Origin: Pseudomonadota bacterium
Lineage (GTDB): Bacteria > Pseudomonadota > Alphaproteobacteria > UBA8366 > GCA-2717185
DNA length: 10,128 nucleotides
Direction of reading: 5' to 3'
Assembly (NCBI GenBank): GCA_027619655.1
Contig: JAQCHR010000089.1
Span: forward strand, 1-10,128
Made by a program: the position numbers and the translations under genes
Shown: in pieces, positions 1-7,699 of the stretch
Position numbering within the stretch: position 1 is the stretch's first letter
How the letters are laid out: every line of letters starts with the position of its first letter
Notes under the pieces: generated by a model
Seen by the model: only the letters and a program-made list of their open reading frames with translations
Told to the model about the DNA's origin: nothing
Databases searched by the model: none

Positions 1-3000
1 ACCAGTTCCGCGGCGAAGCGATCGATTTCCACCGGGTCGATGCTCGTCGACAGGCGCCGGTAGAGCCCCATCCGGACGGTCAGGTCTTCGACGTAGGTTT
101 CCGGAATAAGCACCGATGTCCCGATGGAGATCTGCGGAACCCATTCATTCTCCACGGCATCGTCGCCGCCTTTGGCGGAGACCACGGCCTCTTCCAGCAT
201 ACGTTGATACAGTTCGATACCAACCTCACGGACATGTCCGGACTGCTCCTCGCCCAGCAGGTTGCCCGATCCCCTGATATCCAGATCGTGACTGGCCAGC
301 GTGAAGCCGGCGCCGAGCGTATCCAGGGTCTGCATGACCTCCAGCCGCCGTGTTGCCGCCGGTGTCAGCCGCCGGCCCGGCGGGATCGTGAAATAACAAT
401 AGGCCCGGATCTTCGACCGGCCGACACGGCCGCGCAACTGATACAGCTGCGCCAGACCGAACATGTCGGCCCGGTGCACGATCATGGTATTGACCCTTGG
501 CAGGTCCAGCCCCGACTCGATGATCTGCGTGCACAGCAGGATATCAAACTCGCCATCGGCAAAGGCCGTCATGACGTCTTCAAGCTCGCTCGGCGACATC
601 TGGCCATGGGCCACCGTCACGCGGCATTCGGGTACGATATCCTGCAGGGCCAGCCGAAGCTGACGAATATCGGACAGCCGCGGGCAGACATAGAAGGTCT
701 GGCCGCCACGATGGCGTTCGCGCATGATCGCCTCGCGCAGCACCACGGGATCATGCGGCATGGTGAAGGTGCGCACCGCAAGCCTGTCCACCGGCGGTGT
801 CGCGATAATGCTGAGCTCGCGCACCCCGGTCAGCGCCATCTGCAGTGTCCGTGGGATCGGCGTGGCCGTAAGGGTCAGCACATGAACGTTTGACTTGAGC
901 TGCTTGAGGCGTTCCTTCTGGGTGACGCCGAAATGCTGCTCCTCGTCGACGACAATCAGGCCAAGCCGGTCAAACCGTAAGGCCTTGCTCAACAGAGCAT
1001 GCGTCCCGACGACGATGTCCAGCGTGCCATCGGCCAGCCCTTCGCGGGTCTTATCGGCATCTTTGGCGGTGACAAACCGGGACAACTGCCCGATCCGGAC
1101 CGGCAGCCCGGCGAAACGGTCCTTGAAATTCTGGAAATGCTGGCGCGAGAGCAAGGTTGTCGGCACCACCACGGCGACCTGATAGCCGCTCATGGTCGCG
1201 GCAAAGGCGGCACGCAGGGCGATCTCCGTCTTGCCAAAACCGACATCGCCACAGATCAGCCGGTCCATCGGGCGGCCGGATTCCAGATCCGACAATACGT
1301 CATTCACGGCGCTCAACTGGTCGTCGGTTTCCGCATAGGGGAACCGGGCGCAGAATTCATCGAAACTGTTCTGCTCCGCCTGGATCATTTCGCCCTTGGA
1401 CAGGGTTCTACCCGCAGCGATGGCCAGCAGTTCATGCGCGACCTCGCGAATATGCTCCTTGACCCGCGCCTTGCGTGCCTGCCAGGCCTGACCGCCCAGA
1501 CGGTCGAGCTGGATATTCGATTCTTCCGACCCATAGCGGGCGAGCACTTCGATGTTTTCGACCGGCACATACAGCTTGGCGCCGCCGGCATAGAGAACGC
1601 GCAGGCAGTCATGCGACGCCGCGCCGGCCTTGACGGTTTCCAGTCCGTCGAAGCGGCCAACGCCGTGATCGACATGGACGATGTAGTCGCCTTCCGAAAG
1701 GCTCGATACCTCTGTCAGGAATTCCTCGCCGCGCCGCCGGCGGCGGGACGGGCGTGACAGGCGTTCGCCGAGAATATCCTGTTCGGTAATGACGATGACG
1801 TCACCGGTGCTGAAACCCTTTTCAAGATTGAGCGCCGCCAGCGAGACGGATCCCGCGGGTTGAGACAGGAATTCGGCCCAATCGGCAATGTTTCCGGTAG
1901 TCTCGATACCGTGCTGTTCCAGCAGCGTATTCAGCCGGTCGCGCGTTCCGGCGCTGTGCCCGGTAATCAGGATACGGCGTTTTTTTTCGCTTTCCAGCCT
2001 GTCGCGTACGGCATCGAACAGGCCGGCGGCGTTTGACTGGCGCGCCTGCGTGAAATTGATAATCTGGCGGGCGCCGGCATCGGCGGTCGCACCAGAGCGT
2101 TCCGGCGCCGTAAAGGACGAGAAGACGGCGACGGCCCTTGTTTTCAGGGTTTCCGACCAGCGCGTCTCATCCATGAACATGCTGTCCGGCGGTACTGGCT
2201 TGTAGATTGCCGCGCCATCGCCTGCCCCCATGCCCTTGCCGCCGGCCGACAGCATCGAATGCCGCGCGTCGTAGTAATCCGCAATCATCTCCAACCGTTC
2301 GGTCACGACGCTTTCCGCTTCATGGTCCAGTGCCACGAAGGCATCGGGCAGATACTCGAACACGGTCTCCAGCTTTTCATGAAACAGCGGCAGCCAGTGC
2401 TCCATGCCGATATAGCGCCGGCCGGCGCTGATCGACTCGTAGAGGGGATCTTCGCTGGATGCGATGCCGAAGATGCTCCTGTAGGCGGACCGGAAGCGCT
2501 GGATACTGTCTTCATCCAGCAGAACCTCGCTGACGGGGCGCAGGTGGATGCTGTCCCGGACGTCCTCGGTACGTTGCGTCATGGCGTCGAAGGCCCGGAC
2601 GCCTTCCAGCTCGTCGCCAAAGAAATCAAGCCGCAACGGTGACGGCGCGCCGGGCGGATAGACATCGACGATCCCGCCGCGCACGGCGTATTCCCCGGTT
2701 TCCCGGACGGTTGCGGCGCGGATGTACCCGTTCCGGGTGAAAAATCGTGTCAAATCTTCAAGGTTCAGGCGGTCGCCGGTTATTGCCACCAGCGTCGATT
2801 CCCGGAAGACGCTACGCGCGGGAACATATTGCACGGCGGCGCTCACCGTCGTGAGCAGGATGAACGGCCGGTTCATCGCGCCTCTGGCCAACTGGGTCAG
2901 CGCGTCCAGCCGGCGCGCAACGACCTCGCCATTCGGCGAAACCCGGTCATAGGGCAGGCAATCCCAGGCCGGCAACACGAGCACGTCGAGCGCCGGGGCG

Positions 3001-3179
3001 ACGAAGGCCAGCATATCGGACATATGCGCCAGGCCCGCATCGTCCCGCGCAATATGGATCACCTGTCGGCCTGACGCGCCATAGGCGAGCTCCGCCAGTG
3101 CGACAGCCGAATAGCCTTCGGGCGCCCCGGTTATTGTGGTCCTGCCGACCGACAGTTTATGTGAAGCAATAAAGTTCAA
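1..3179 (-). CDS. mfd: Transcription-repair coupling factor Mfd (partial, C-terminus beyond the left edge)
   Basis: Mfd is a DNA translocase that displaces RNA polymerase stalled at lesions and recruits UvrA for nucleotide-excision repair. About 1059 codons are visible in one uninterrupted minus-strand frame. The family is usually ~1150 residues, so roughly 100 C-terminal residues (part of the TRCF D7 domain) lie outside. Seen in order: a UvrB-like N-terminal module (LPAWDCLPYDRVSPNGE near residue 65; GEYAVRGGIVDVYPP from 162), an arginine-rich linker, the RNA-polymerase-interacting domain (EGDYIVHVDHGVGRF from ~496), Walker A GDVGFGKT at 644-651, DEEQ box at 745-748, a TATPIPRT motif and QLRGRVGR at 914-921. 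The start is a TTG at 3177-3179 that overlaps the sdhE TGA stop (TTGA). An in-frame TAG two codons upstream rules out a longer form, and no ATG or GTG in the following codons keeps the N-terminal module. Translation is probably coupled to sdhE. Identity is very secure; the TTG start is inferred. Confidence 0.97.
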   Translation of the reverse strand, partial: MNFIASHKLSVGRTTITGAPEGYSAVALAELAYGASGRQVIHIARDDAGLAHMSDMLAFVAPALDVLVLPAWDCLPYDRVSPNGEVVARRLDALTQLARGAMNRPFILLTTVSAAVQYVPARSVFRESTLVAITGDRLNLEDLTRFFTRNGYIRAATVRETGEYAVRGGIVDVYPPGAPSPLRLDFFGDELEGVRAFDAMTQRTEDVRDSIHLRPVSEVLLDEDSIQRFRSAYRSIFGIASSEDPLYESISAGRRYIGMEHWLPLFHEKLETVFEYLPDAFVALDHEAESVVTERLEMIADYYDARHSMLSAGGKGMGAGDGAAIYKPVPPDSMFMDETRWSETLKTRAVAVFSSFTAPERSGATADAGARQIINFTQARQSNAAGLFDAVRDRLESEKKRRILITGHSAGTRDRLNTLLEQHGIETTGNIADWAEFLSQPAGSVSLAALNLEKGFSTGDVIVITEQDILGERLSRPSRRRRRGEEFLTEVSSLSEGDYIVHVDHGVGRFDGLETVKAGAASHDCLRVLYAGGAKLYVPVENIEVLARYGSEESNIQLDRLGGQAWQARKARVKEHIREVAHELLAIAAGRTLSKGEMIQAEQNSFDEFCARFPYAETDDQLSAVNDVLSDLESGRPMDRLICGDVGFGKTEIALRAAFAATMSGYQVAVVVPTTLLSRQHFQNFKDRFAGLPVRIGQLSRFVTAKDADKTREGLADGTLDIVVGTHALLSKALRFDRLGLIVVDEEQHFGVTQKERLKQLKSNVHVLTLTATPIPRTLQMALTGVRELSIIATPPVDRLAVRTFTMPHDPVVLREAIMRERHRGGQTFYVCPRLSDIRQLRLALQDIVPECRVTVAHGQMSPSELEDVMTAFADGEFDILLCTQIIESGLDLPRVNTMIVHRADMFGLAQLYQLRGRVGRSKIRAYCYFTIPPGRRLTPAATRRLEVMQTLDTLGAGFTLASHDLDIRGSGNLLGEEQSGHVREVGIELYQRMLEEAVVSAKGGDDAVENEWVPQISIGTSVLIPETYVEDLTVRMGLYRRLSTSIDPVEIDRFAAEL

Positions 3180-3481
3180 TAGCTGCTAATGCTTAAAGTG
3201 AATTTCTTCAATGAATCCATGAGCTCATGCTGCAGGGATTCCGGCAAAATACCGTCCTTCGCAATCCACTCATAGATAACAGGGTCGTCATAGGTCAAAA
3301 TTTCTTCGAGTTGCGCAAGTTCCTCGTCGGAAAAATCGTCGATGCGCTGTTCCGCGAACTTTCCGAGCAGCATATCCATTTCGCGCATGCCGCGATGCCA
3401 GCATCGGAACAGGAGTTTTTTTCGGCGTATATCCATCGAATCCGTTTTCCCGGCGGGCCGTGCATCGTTGATTTCAGGCAT
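3176..3481 (-). CDS. sdhE: FAD assembly factor SdhE (succinate dehydrogenase assembly factor 2)
   Basis: SdhE is a small cytosolic protein that promotes covalent attachment of FAD to the SdhA flavoprotein subunit of succinate dehydrogenase. The 101-residue product carries the diagnostic segment HRGMREMD (residues 29-36), which contains the RGxxE motif. It is followed by the acidic helix region SDEELAQLEE and a conserved DDP at 65-67, as expected for the YgfY/Sdh5 fold. The family is usually 85-95 residues. The first ATG adds 15 residues before an internal Met16 (MDIRRKKLLFRCWHRG), which matches the usual family start and has an ACGGA-like sequence 5 bases upstream. The true start may therefore be at 3436 rather than 3481. 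It precedes mfd with a TTGA overlap and is divergent from recG. The identification is strong; the start is uncertain. Confidence 0.93.
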   Translation of the reverse strand: MPEINDARPAGKTDSMDIRRKKLLFRCWHRGMREMDMLLGKFAEQRIDDFSDEELAQLEEILTYDDPVIYEWIAKDGILPESLQHELMDSLKKFTLSISSY

Positions 3482-3529
3482 TCGGGTATAGACTGCGGCG
3501 CATTGCCGGTAAATCAGAATGTCATTCCA

Positions 3530-3558
3530 TTGGCTACCGACCGCTGCTTCCCTATACT
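3530..3558 (+). promoter_or_regulatory. Probable sigma70-type promoter of recG
   Basis: A -35 hexamer TTGGCT (3530-3535) and a -10 hexamer TATACT (3553-3558) are separated by exactly 17 bp. They match the sigma70 consensus at 4/6 and 5/6 positions. Initiation would fall near 3565, giving a leader of ~50 nt before the recG start codon. The site lies in the 134-bp region between the divergent sdhE and recG genes. No equally good element was seen for the minus-strand sdhE-mfd direction. Confidence 0.6.
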
Positions 3559-3605
3559 ATATGGTGCAGTATCCGCGTCATTCATCGCGATTCCCAGCAG
3601 GTTCC

Positions 3606-3610
3606 GGAGG
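3606..3610 (+). promoter_or_regulatory. Shine-Dalgarno of recG (fixes the TTG start)
   Basis: A perfect GGAGG sits 5 bases before the TTG at 3616. There is no competing ATG or GTG with similar spacing, so this site supports initiation at TTG and a RecG N-terminus of MRPEILFELF. Confidence 0.8.
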
Positions 3611-3615
3611 ACGAT

Positions 3616-5697
3616 TTGCGTCCTGAAATTCTGTTCGAACTGTTTTCGCCGGTAACCAGCCTGCCCGGTATCGGGCCGCGCAATGCAAAGCTTGTCGAAC
3701 ACCTTGCCGGTTCGAATGCAATTGACCTGCTCTGGCTGCTGCCGCGCGAAATTATCGACCGGCGCTACAATCCTGCAATTTCCGCCGCAGTTCCGGGCCG
3801 GATTGCAACATTGACGGTCCGGGTCGACTCCCATATCGCGCCGCCCGTCAGGAGACAGCCCTATCGCGTCATCTGTTCCGACGATACGGGCCAGATCACC
3901 CTGATATTTTTCCATGCCCGACCGGACTACCTGACCAAACAATTGCCGGAGGGGCAGACCCGGGTCATCAGCGGCCGTATCGAGGCGTTCCGCGGCGAAG
4001 TCCAGATGACCCATCCGGACCATTTCGCAGCGCCGGAAGAGGCGGCAGCAATTCTGCGGGTCGAACCGGTCTATCCGATGACGGCGAACCTGGCGCCAAA
4101 GGTGCTGTCGCGGGCAATCACCGCTGTCCTTGGCAAATTGCCGGACCTGCCGGAATGGCTCGACCCCGCCTATCTGAAAAAGCAGCAATGGCCGGCCTGG
4201 CGCAGCGCGGTGACGACGGTTCATCATCCGGTGGACAGCGCTTCGCTGTCGCCGCAGACGCCGGAACGGATGCGCCTGGCCTATGACGAACTGCTGGCCA
4301 ATCAACTGGCGCTGGCGGTCATGCGGACACGGCTGAAACGGTCGGCGGGACGTTCGCTGAAAGGCGACGGCAGCCTGAAAAAGCAAGTTTACCGGTCGCT
4401 CCCGTTCAAATTCACGGGTAGCCAGATCACTGCGTTGAAAGAAATCGACGCCGACATGGCGGCCTCTGGCGCGATGCTGCGCCTGTTGCAGGGGGATGTC
4501 GGCAGCGGCAAGACGGTCGTGGCGCTGTTCGCGATGCTGAACGCCGTCGAATGTGGCGGTCAGGCGGCCATGATGGCGCCGACGGAAATTCTCGCCCGGC
4601 AGCATTTCGAGACCTTGCGCGCGCTGCTGGAGCCCGCCGGTGTCAGCATCGCCCTTCTCACGGGGCGTCATAAGGGCGCCGCGCGACAGCGCATCCTTGA
4701 GGCTATCGCCAGCGGTGAAACGAATGTGGTCGTGGGGACGCATGCCCTGTTCCAGGCCGACGTCGCGTTCAAGGCCCTGATGCTGGCGGTCATCGATGAA
4801 CAGCACCGGTTCGGCGTGCACCAGCGCCTGACCCTGGCGGACAAGGGCCGCGGTATCGACGTGCTGGTGATGACCGCGACCCCGATCCCCCGGACGCTGA
4901 CCTTGACGGTGTATGGCGACATGGATGTGTCGCGGCTGACCGAAAAGCCCGCCGGGCGAAAGCCGGTGGATACAAGGACCGTTCCGCTGGCGCGACTGCC
5001 GGAAACAATCGATGGCGTCGCCAGGGCCCTGGAACGCGGCGCGAAGGTCTACTGGGTCTGTCCTCTGGTCGACGAAAGCGAGGTTCTGGACCTGGCGGCG
5101 GCCGAGGAGAGGTTTACCGAGTTCAAAGCGCGATTCGGCGATATAGTCGCCCTTGTGCATGGCCGTATGAAGCCTGCGGAGAAGGACGCGGCAATTGCCC
5201 GTTTCGTGGAAGGCGATGCGCGCATCCTGGTCGCCACGACCGTGATCGAAGTCGGTGTCGATGTGCCGGACGCGACCGTCATGGTCATCGAACACGCCGA
5301 ACGCTTCGGCCTGGCGCAATTGCATCAGTTGCGAGGTCGGATAGGCCGTGGCGAAAAGGCGTCGAACTGCCTGCTGCTGTACGGGCAGCCGATCACGGAA
5401 ACCGCGCGGTCGCGGCTGAAGATTTTACGGGAAACCGAGGACGGGTTCCGGATTGCGGAGGAAGACCTGCGGCTGCGGGGCGCCGGTGAAATGCTGGGAA
5501 CACGGCAAAGCGGGCTGCCGGAATTCCGCCTGGCGGATATCGCCCTGCATGGCGATCTTCTGGCTGCGGCCCGCGACGACGCAAATCTTATCTTGAACAG
5601 GGATCCGGAACTGAAAAGCGACCGCGGTAAATCGTTGCGGATTTTGCTTTATCTGTTCGGCCGGGATGCAGCCATCGTCAATCTTCGGTCGGGTTGA
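3616..5697 (+). CDS. recG: ATP-dependent DNA helicase RecG
   Basis: RecG is a monomeric double-stranded-DNA translocase that regresses stalled forks and branch-migrates Holliday junctions and R-loops. The 693-residue product has the family's normal length. Visible in order: an N-terminal helical segment with VTSLPGIGPRNAKLVEHL (13-30), the OB-fold wedge domain (~60-150), Walker A GDVGSGKT (293-300), DEQH box (394-397), TATPIPRT (420-427), QLRGRIGRGE (571-580) and the C-terminal region DLRLRGAGEMLGTRQSG (617-633). The start is TTG, supported by GGAGG five bases upstream. It has its own likely promoter and is divergent from sdhE-mfd, a common alphaproteobacterial arrangement. Its 3' end overlaps the convergent DUF502 gene by 20 bp. 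It shares superfamily 2 motifs with the neighbouring mfd because the two helicases are paralogous in their motor domains; this is not a local duplication. Confidence 0.98.
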   Translation: MRPEILFELFSPVTSLPGIGPRNAKLVEHLAGSNAIDLLWLLPREIIDRRYNPAISAAVPGRIATLTVRVDSHIAPPVRRQPYRVICSDDTGQITLIFFHARPDYLTKQLPEGQTRVISGRIEAFRGEVQMTHPDHFAAPEEAAAILRVEPVYPMTANLAPKVLSRAITAVLGKLPDLPEWLDPAYLKKQQWPAWRSAVTTVHHPVDSASLSPQTPERMRLAYDELLANQLALAVMRTRLKRSAGRSLKGDGSLKKQVYRSLPFKFTGSQITALKEIDADMAASGAMLRLLQGDVGSGKTVVALFAMLNAVECGGQAAMMAPTEILARQHFETLRALLEPAGVSIALLTGRHKGAARQRILEAIASGETNVVVGTHALFQADVAFKALMLAVIDEQHRFGVHQRLTLADKGRGIDVLVMTATPIPRTLTLTVYGDMDVSRLTEKPAGRKPVDTRTVPLARLPETIDGVARALERGAKVYWVCPLVDESEVLDLAAAEERFTEFKARFGDIVALVHGRMKPAEKDAAIARFVEGDARILVATTVIEVGVDVPDATVMVIEHAERFGLAQLHQLRGRIGRGEKASNCLLLYGQPITETARSRLKILRETEDGFRIAEEDLRLRGAGEMLGTRQSGLPEFRLADIALHGDLLAAARDDANLILNRDPELKSDRGKSLRILLYLFGRDAAIVNLRSG

Positions 5698-6481
5698 CCA
5701 GTCCTTCCCGATCGCGCTTTTGCTGCAGGGATTCGATATTTTCATAACGTCCGGCCGAGACGACCGGCATCGATCTCTCGCTTTCCGATCGCCTGTCGGG
5801 CGGTACGACGAGGCCGATGGAGATGACCATCTTCACGGCCTCTTCGACGCTCATGTGTAGCATCTGGATATCTTCGCGCGGCACATAAAGCAGAAATCCG
5901 GATGTCGGGTTCGGGGTCGTCGGAATGTAGACATTCACCACGTCTTCCAGGATGAGGTTCTGGACCTCCCCTTCGGTCGTGCCCGTCAGAAAACCGATCG
6001 TCCAGACTCCGCGGCGCGGATATTCCACAAGAACCGCGTGCCGGAATGCATTGGACTGGTCCTTGAAGACCGTCTCGATGATCTGTTTGATCGCGCTGTA
6101 AACCGTGCGAATGACGGGCATCCGCGACAGTATCTGTTCGCCGAAACTGACGACTATACGGCCCAGGAACCCGGCCGTCAGGGCGCCGATCAGGGTGATG
6201 AAAACCAGCAGGATCAAGACGCCAAGGCCCGGCAGCCCCACACCGATGCCCAGTACTTCCTTGAGATAGGCATCCGGATTGTAGCCATACGGAATAAGCG
6301 GCACGATATGATTGTCCACAGCGCCGACCAGCCACCAAGCCAGTGCCAGCGTGACGGTCAGGGGCATCGTGACGAGAATGCCGGCGAAAAAATATCCGCG
6401 AATCTTCGAAAGAATGCCGAAACGACGCCGGTCCTGCCGCTTTTTCGCGGCTTTACGCCGTTCCGAGTATATCTTTGCCAC
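5678..6481 (-). CDS. DUF502 family membrane protein
   Basis: The product is a 267-residue inner-membrane protein of unknown function. It has a basic N-terminus (RRKAAKKRQDRRR), a first hydrophobic segment at ~28-54 (GYFFAGILVTMPLTVTLALAWWL in part) and a second at ~77-108. The conserved cytosolic region includes SRMPVIRTVYSAIKQI (119-134), NVYIPTTPNPTSGFLLYVP (183-201) and MSVEEAVKMVISIGLVVP (210-227). These blocks are characteristic of DUF502. The start is GTG at 6479-6481, with GGAAAG about 10 bases upstream; an in-frame TGA further upstream prevents a longer ATG start. The stop lies inside the recG 3' end, so the two genes overlap tail-to-tail by 20 bp. DUF502 genes are commonly found beside recG in alphaproteobacteria. 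The family assignment is strong; the biochemical role is unknown. Confidence 0.9.
   Translation of the reverse strand: MAKIYSERRKAAKKRQDRRRFGILSKIRGYFFAGILVTMPLTVTLALAWWLVGAVDNHIVPLIPYGYNPDAYLKEVLGIGVGLPGLGVLILLVFITLIGALTAGFLGRIVVSFGEQILSRMPVIRTVYSAIKQIIETVFKDQSNAFRHAVLVEYPRRGVWTIGFLTGTTEGEVQNLILEDVVNVYIPTTPNPTSGFLLYVPREDIQMLHMSVEEAVKMVISIGLVVPPDRRSESERSMPVVSAGRYENIESLQQKRDREGLVNPTED
5686..5721 (+). terminator. Candidate recG transcription terminator
   Basis: An 8-bp stem, CGGTCGGG (5686-5693) pairing with CCCGATCG (5707-5714) with one G-T wobble, encloses a 13-nt loop. It is followed three bases later by TTTT (5718-5721). The hairpin begins inside the last recG codons and lies within the end of the convergent DUF502 coding region. 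The long loop and short T tract make it a moderate candidate. No T tract follows the stem in the minus direction, so it would act only on recG transcripts. Confidence 0.35.
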
Positions 6482-6509
6482 GAGACTATAACTTTCCAGA
6501 AATCATTGA

Positions 6510-6564
6510 AGGCGCTTGAATCAGCGGTACATATGCGCTGGGCCCCGAAGCAATGCAAGCGCCT
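6510..6564. repeat. Nested inverted repeats between DUF502 and PKS genes
   Basis: A 9-bp perfect outer inverted repeat, AGGCGCTTG (6510-6518) with CAAGCGCCT (6556-6564), encloses an inner 5-bp pair, CAGCG (6522-6526) with CGCTG (6536-6540), which surrounds a central CATATG. The element sits in the 154-bp region between two divergent start codons. That is a position where a regulator binding site or a cruciform-forming operator could serve both genes. Its function is inferred only from symmetry and position. Confidence 0.4.
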
Positions 6565-6635
6565 GGCGGTTTTCCGGGCAGGTTGAAAGTGACGCCGCTA
6601 TATCGCGAAAGCACTGCGTGCTATGACGGGCGCGC

Positions 6636-7694
6636 ATGCATACAAACCAATCAATCAAGCCTCGTATCAGGGCGTTAGCGACCGCCGTTCCCGCGATCAT
6701 TCTCGATCAGGCGGATGTGGAATCTCTGGGCCAACGGTTATTTGCGGCGCGCGGCGCCACGTTCGAGCGCATGCGGCCCGTATATGCCAATGCCGGCATC
6801 GACGAGCGGTATTCCTGCGTCGATCTGGACTGGTACACGCAGGAGCACAGCTGGCGGGAGCGAAGCCGCCTCTATATCGAGAACGCGCGAAAGCTGACAA
6901 AACAGGCTGCTGGCGAATGCCCGGAACAGGCGGGACTGGCGCCCGATGACATCGGCGGCATTGCGGTCGTATCGACAACCGGCGTCGCGACGCCGAGCCT
7001 TGATGCCCTGCTGATCGAGGATATGGGCCTGCGCCGGGATATCAGCCGGCTGCCGGTCTTCGGCCTCGGATGCGCCGGCGGCGTGATCGGCCTGAACAGG
7101 GTGGCGGAACTGGCATGCGGTGCGCTAGGAAAAAAATGGCTGTTCGTTGTGGTTGAACTGTGCGGCCTGACCTTCCGCCGGGCGGACCTGTCGAACAGCA
7201 ATATTGTCGCGACCGCATTGTTCGGCGACGGCGCCGCGGCCATGGTCATCGATAGCGACACCGATACGGGCCCGGCCATTATCTGCGGCGGGGAGCATAC
7301 CTGGCCCGGATCGCTGGATGTCATGGGCTGGCAGATGCAGGATGACGGCTTTGGCGTTTTGTTCAGCCGCGATATTCCCGACCTTGTCCGTACGTCATTC
7401 GGGAATGCGCTCGCGGTATTTCTAAACAACGCGGGCATTTCGCTGTCGGATATCGCGGAAATCGTCCCCCATCCTGGCGGCGCCAAGGTCCTGACGGCAC
7501 TGGAGGAAACCATGCGCCTGCCCATCGGCAGCCTGGATAATGCCCGCGAAATCCTGCGGCAATACGGGAACATGTCCGCCGCCACGGTGTTTTTCGTGCT
7601 GCAGCGCAGCCTGCGGAATGCGGCCGGCGGCCGGCGGCTCCTGTCGGCGCTGGGGCCGGGTTTCACGGCGGCGTTTTCGGTGCTGGAGCCTTAG
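6636..7694 (+). CDS. Type III polyketide synthase (chalcone synthase-like, probable alkylresorcinol/alkylpyrone synthase)
   Basis: Type III PKSs are homodimeric ketosynthases that extend an acyl-CoA starter with malonyl-CoA units and cyclise the chain. The 352-residue protein has the full catalytic triad in its proper contexts: Cys146 (FGLGCAGG), His279 (VPHPGGAK) and Asn312 (YGNMSAA). It also has the C-terminal family loop ALGPGF (338-343). The segment MGWQMQDDGFGVLFSRDIP (230-248) resembles bacterial ArsB/SrsA/BpsA enzymes, which use long-chain acyl-CoA starters to make alkylpyrones or alkylresorcinols. The product class is inferred from this and from the adjacent methyltransferase. Start ATG 6636 gives a normal family N-terminus (KPRIRALATAVP), though its ribosome-binding site is weak. 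The stop is 5 bp before the next gene, indicating co-transcription. The enzyme family is very secure; the exact product is unknown. Confidence 0.93.
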   Translation: MHTNQSIKPRIRALATAVPAIILDQADVESLGQRLFAARGATFERMRPVYANAGIDERYSCVDLDWYTQEHSWRERSRLYIENARKLTKQAAGECPEQAGLAPDDIGGIAVVSTTGVATPSLDALLIEDMGLRRDISRLPVFGLGCAGGVIGLNRVAELACGALGKKWLFVVVELCGLTFRRADLSNSNIVATALFGDGAAAMVIDSDTDTGPAIICGGEHTWPGSLDVMGWQMQDDGFGVLFSRDIPDLVRTSFGNALAVFLNNAGISLSDIAEIVPHPGGAKVLTALEETMRLPIGSLDNAREILRQYGNMSAATVFFVLQRSLRNAAGGRRLLSALGPGFTAAFSVLEP

Positions 7695-7699
7695 GCGCG

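Noticed and set aside
204..1757. Plus-strand open frames of 229 and 252 codons (204-893, 999-1757)
   Set aside because: Both lie opposite the continuous mfd frame, which contains the catalytic motifs; the plus-strand translations show no recognisable domain.
3514..5325. 603-codon open frame on the minus strand opposite recG
   Set aside because: It is antisense to a full-length recG with all motifs. Its translation is rich in Arg, Gln, His and Gly with no domain, typical of the antisense frame of a GC-rich gene.
644..5345. Shared helicase motifs in mfd and recG suggesting a local duplication
   Set aside because: TATPIPRT and QLRGR[VI]GR are known common motifs of these related superfamily 2 translocases. 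The flanking domains differ completely, so this is ancient paralogy.
6583..6604. TTGAAA ... TATATC as a PKS promoter
   Set aside because: The spacer is only 10 bp, too short for a sigma70 promoter.
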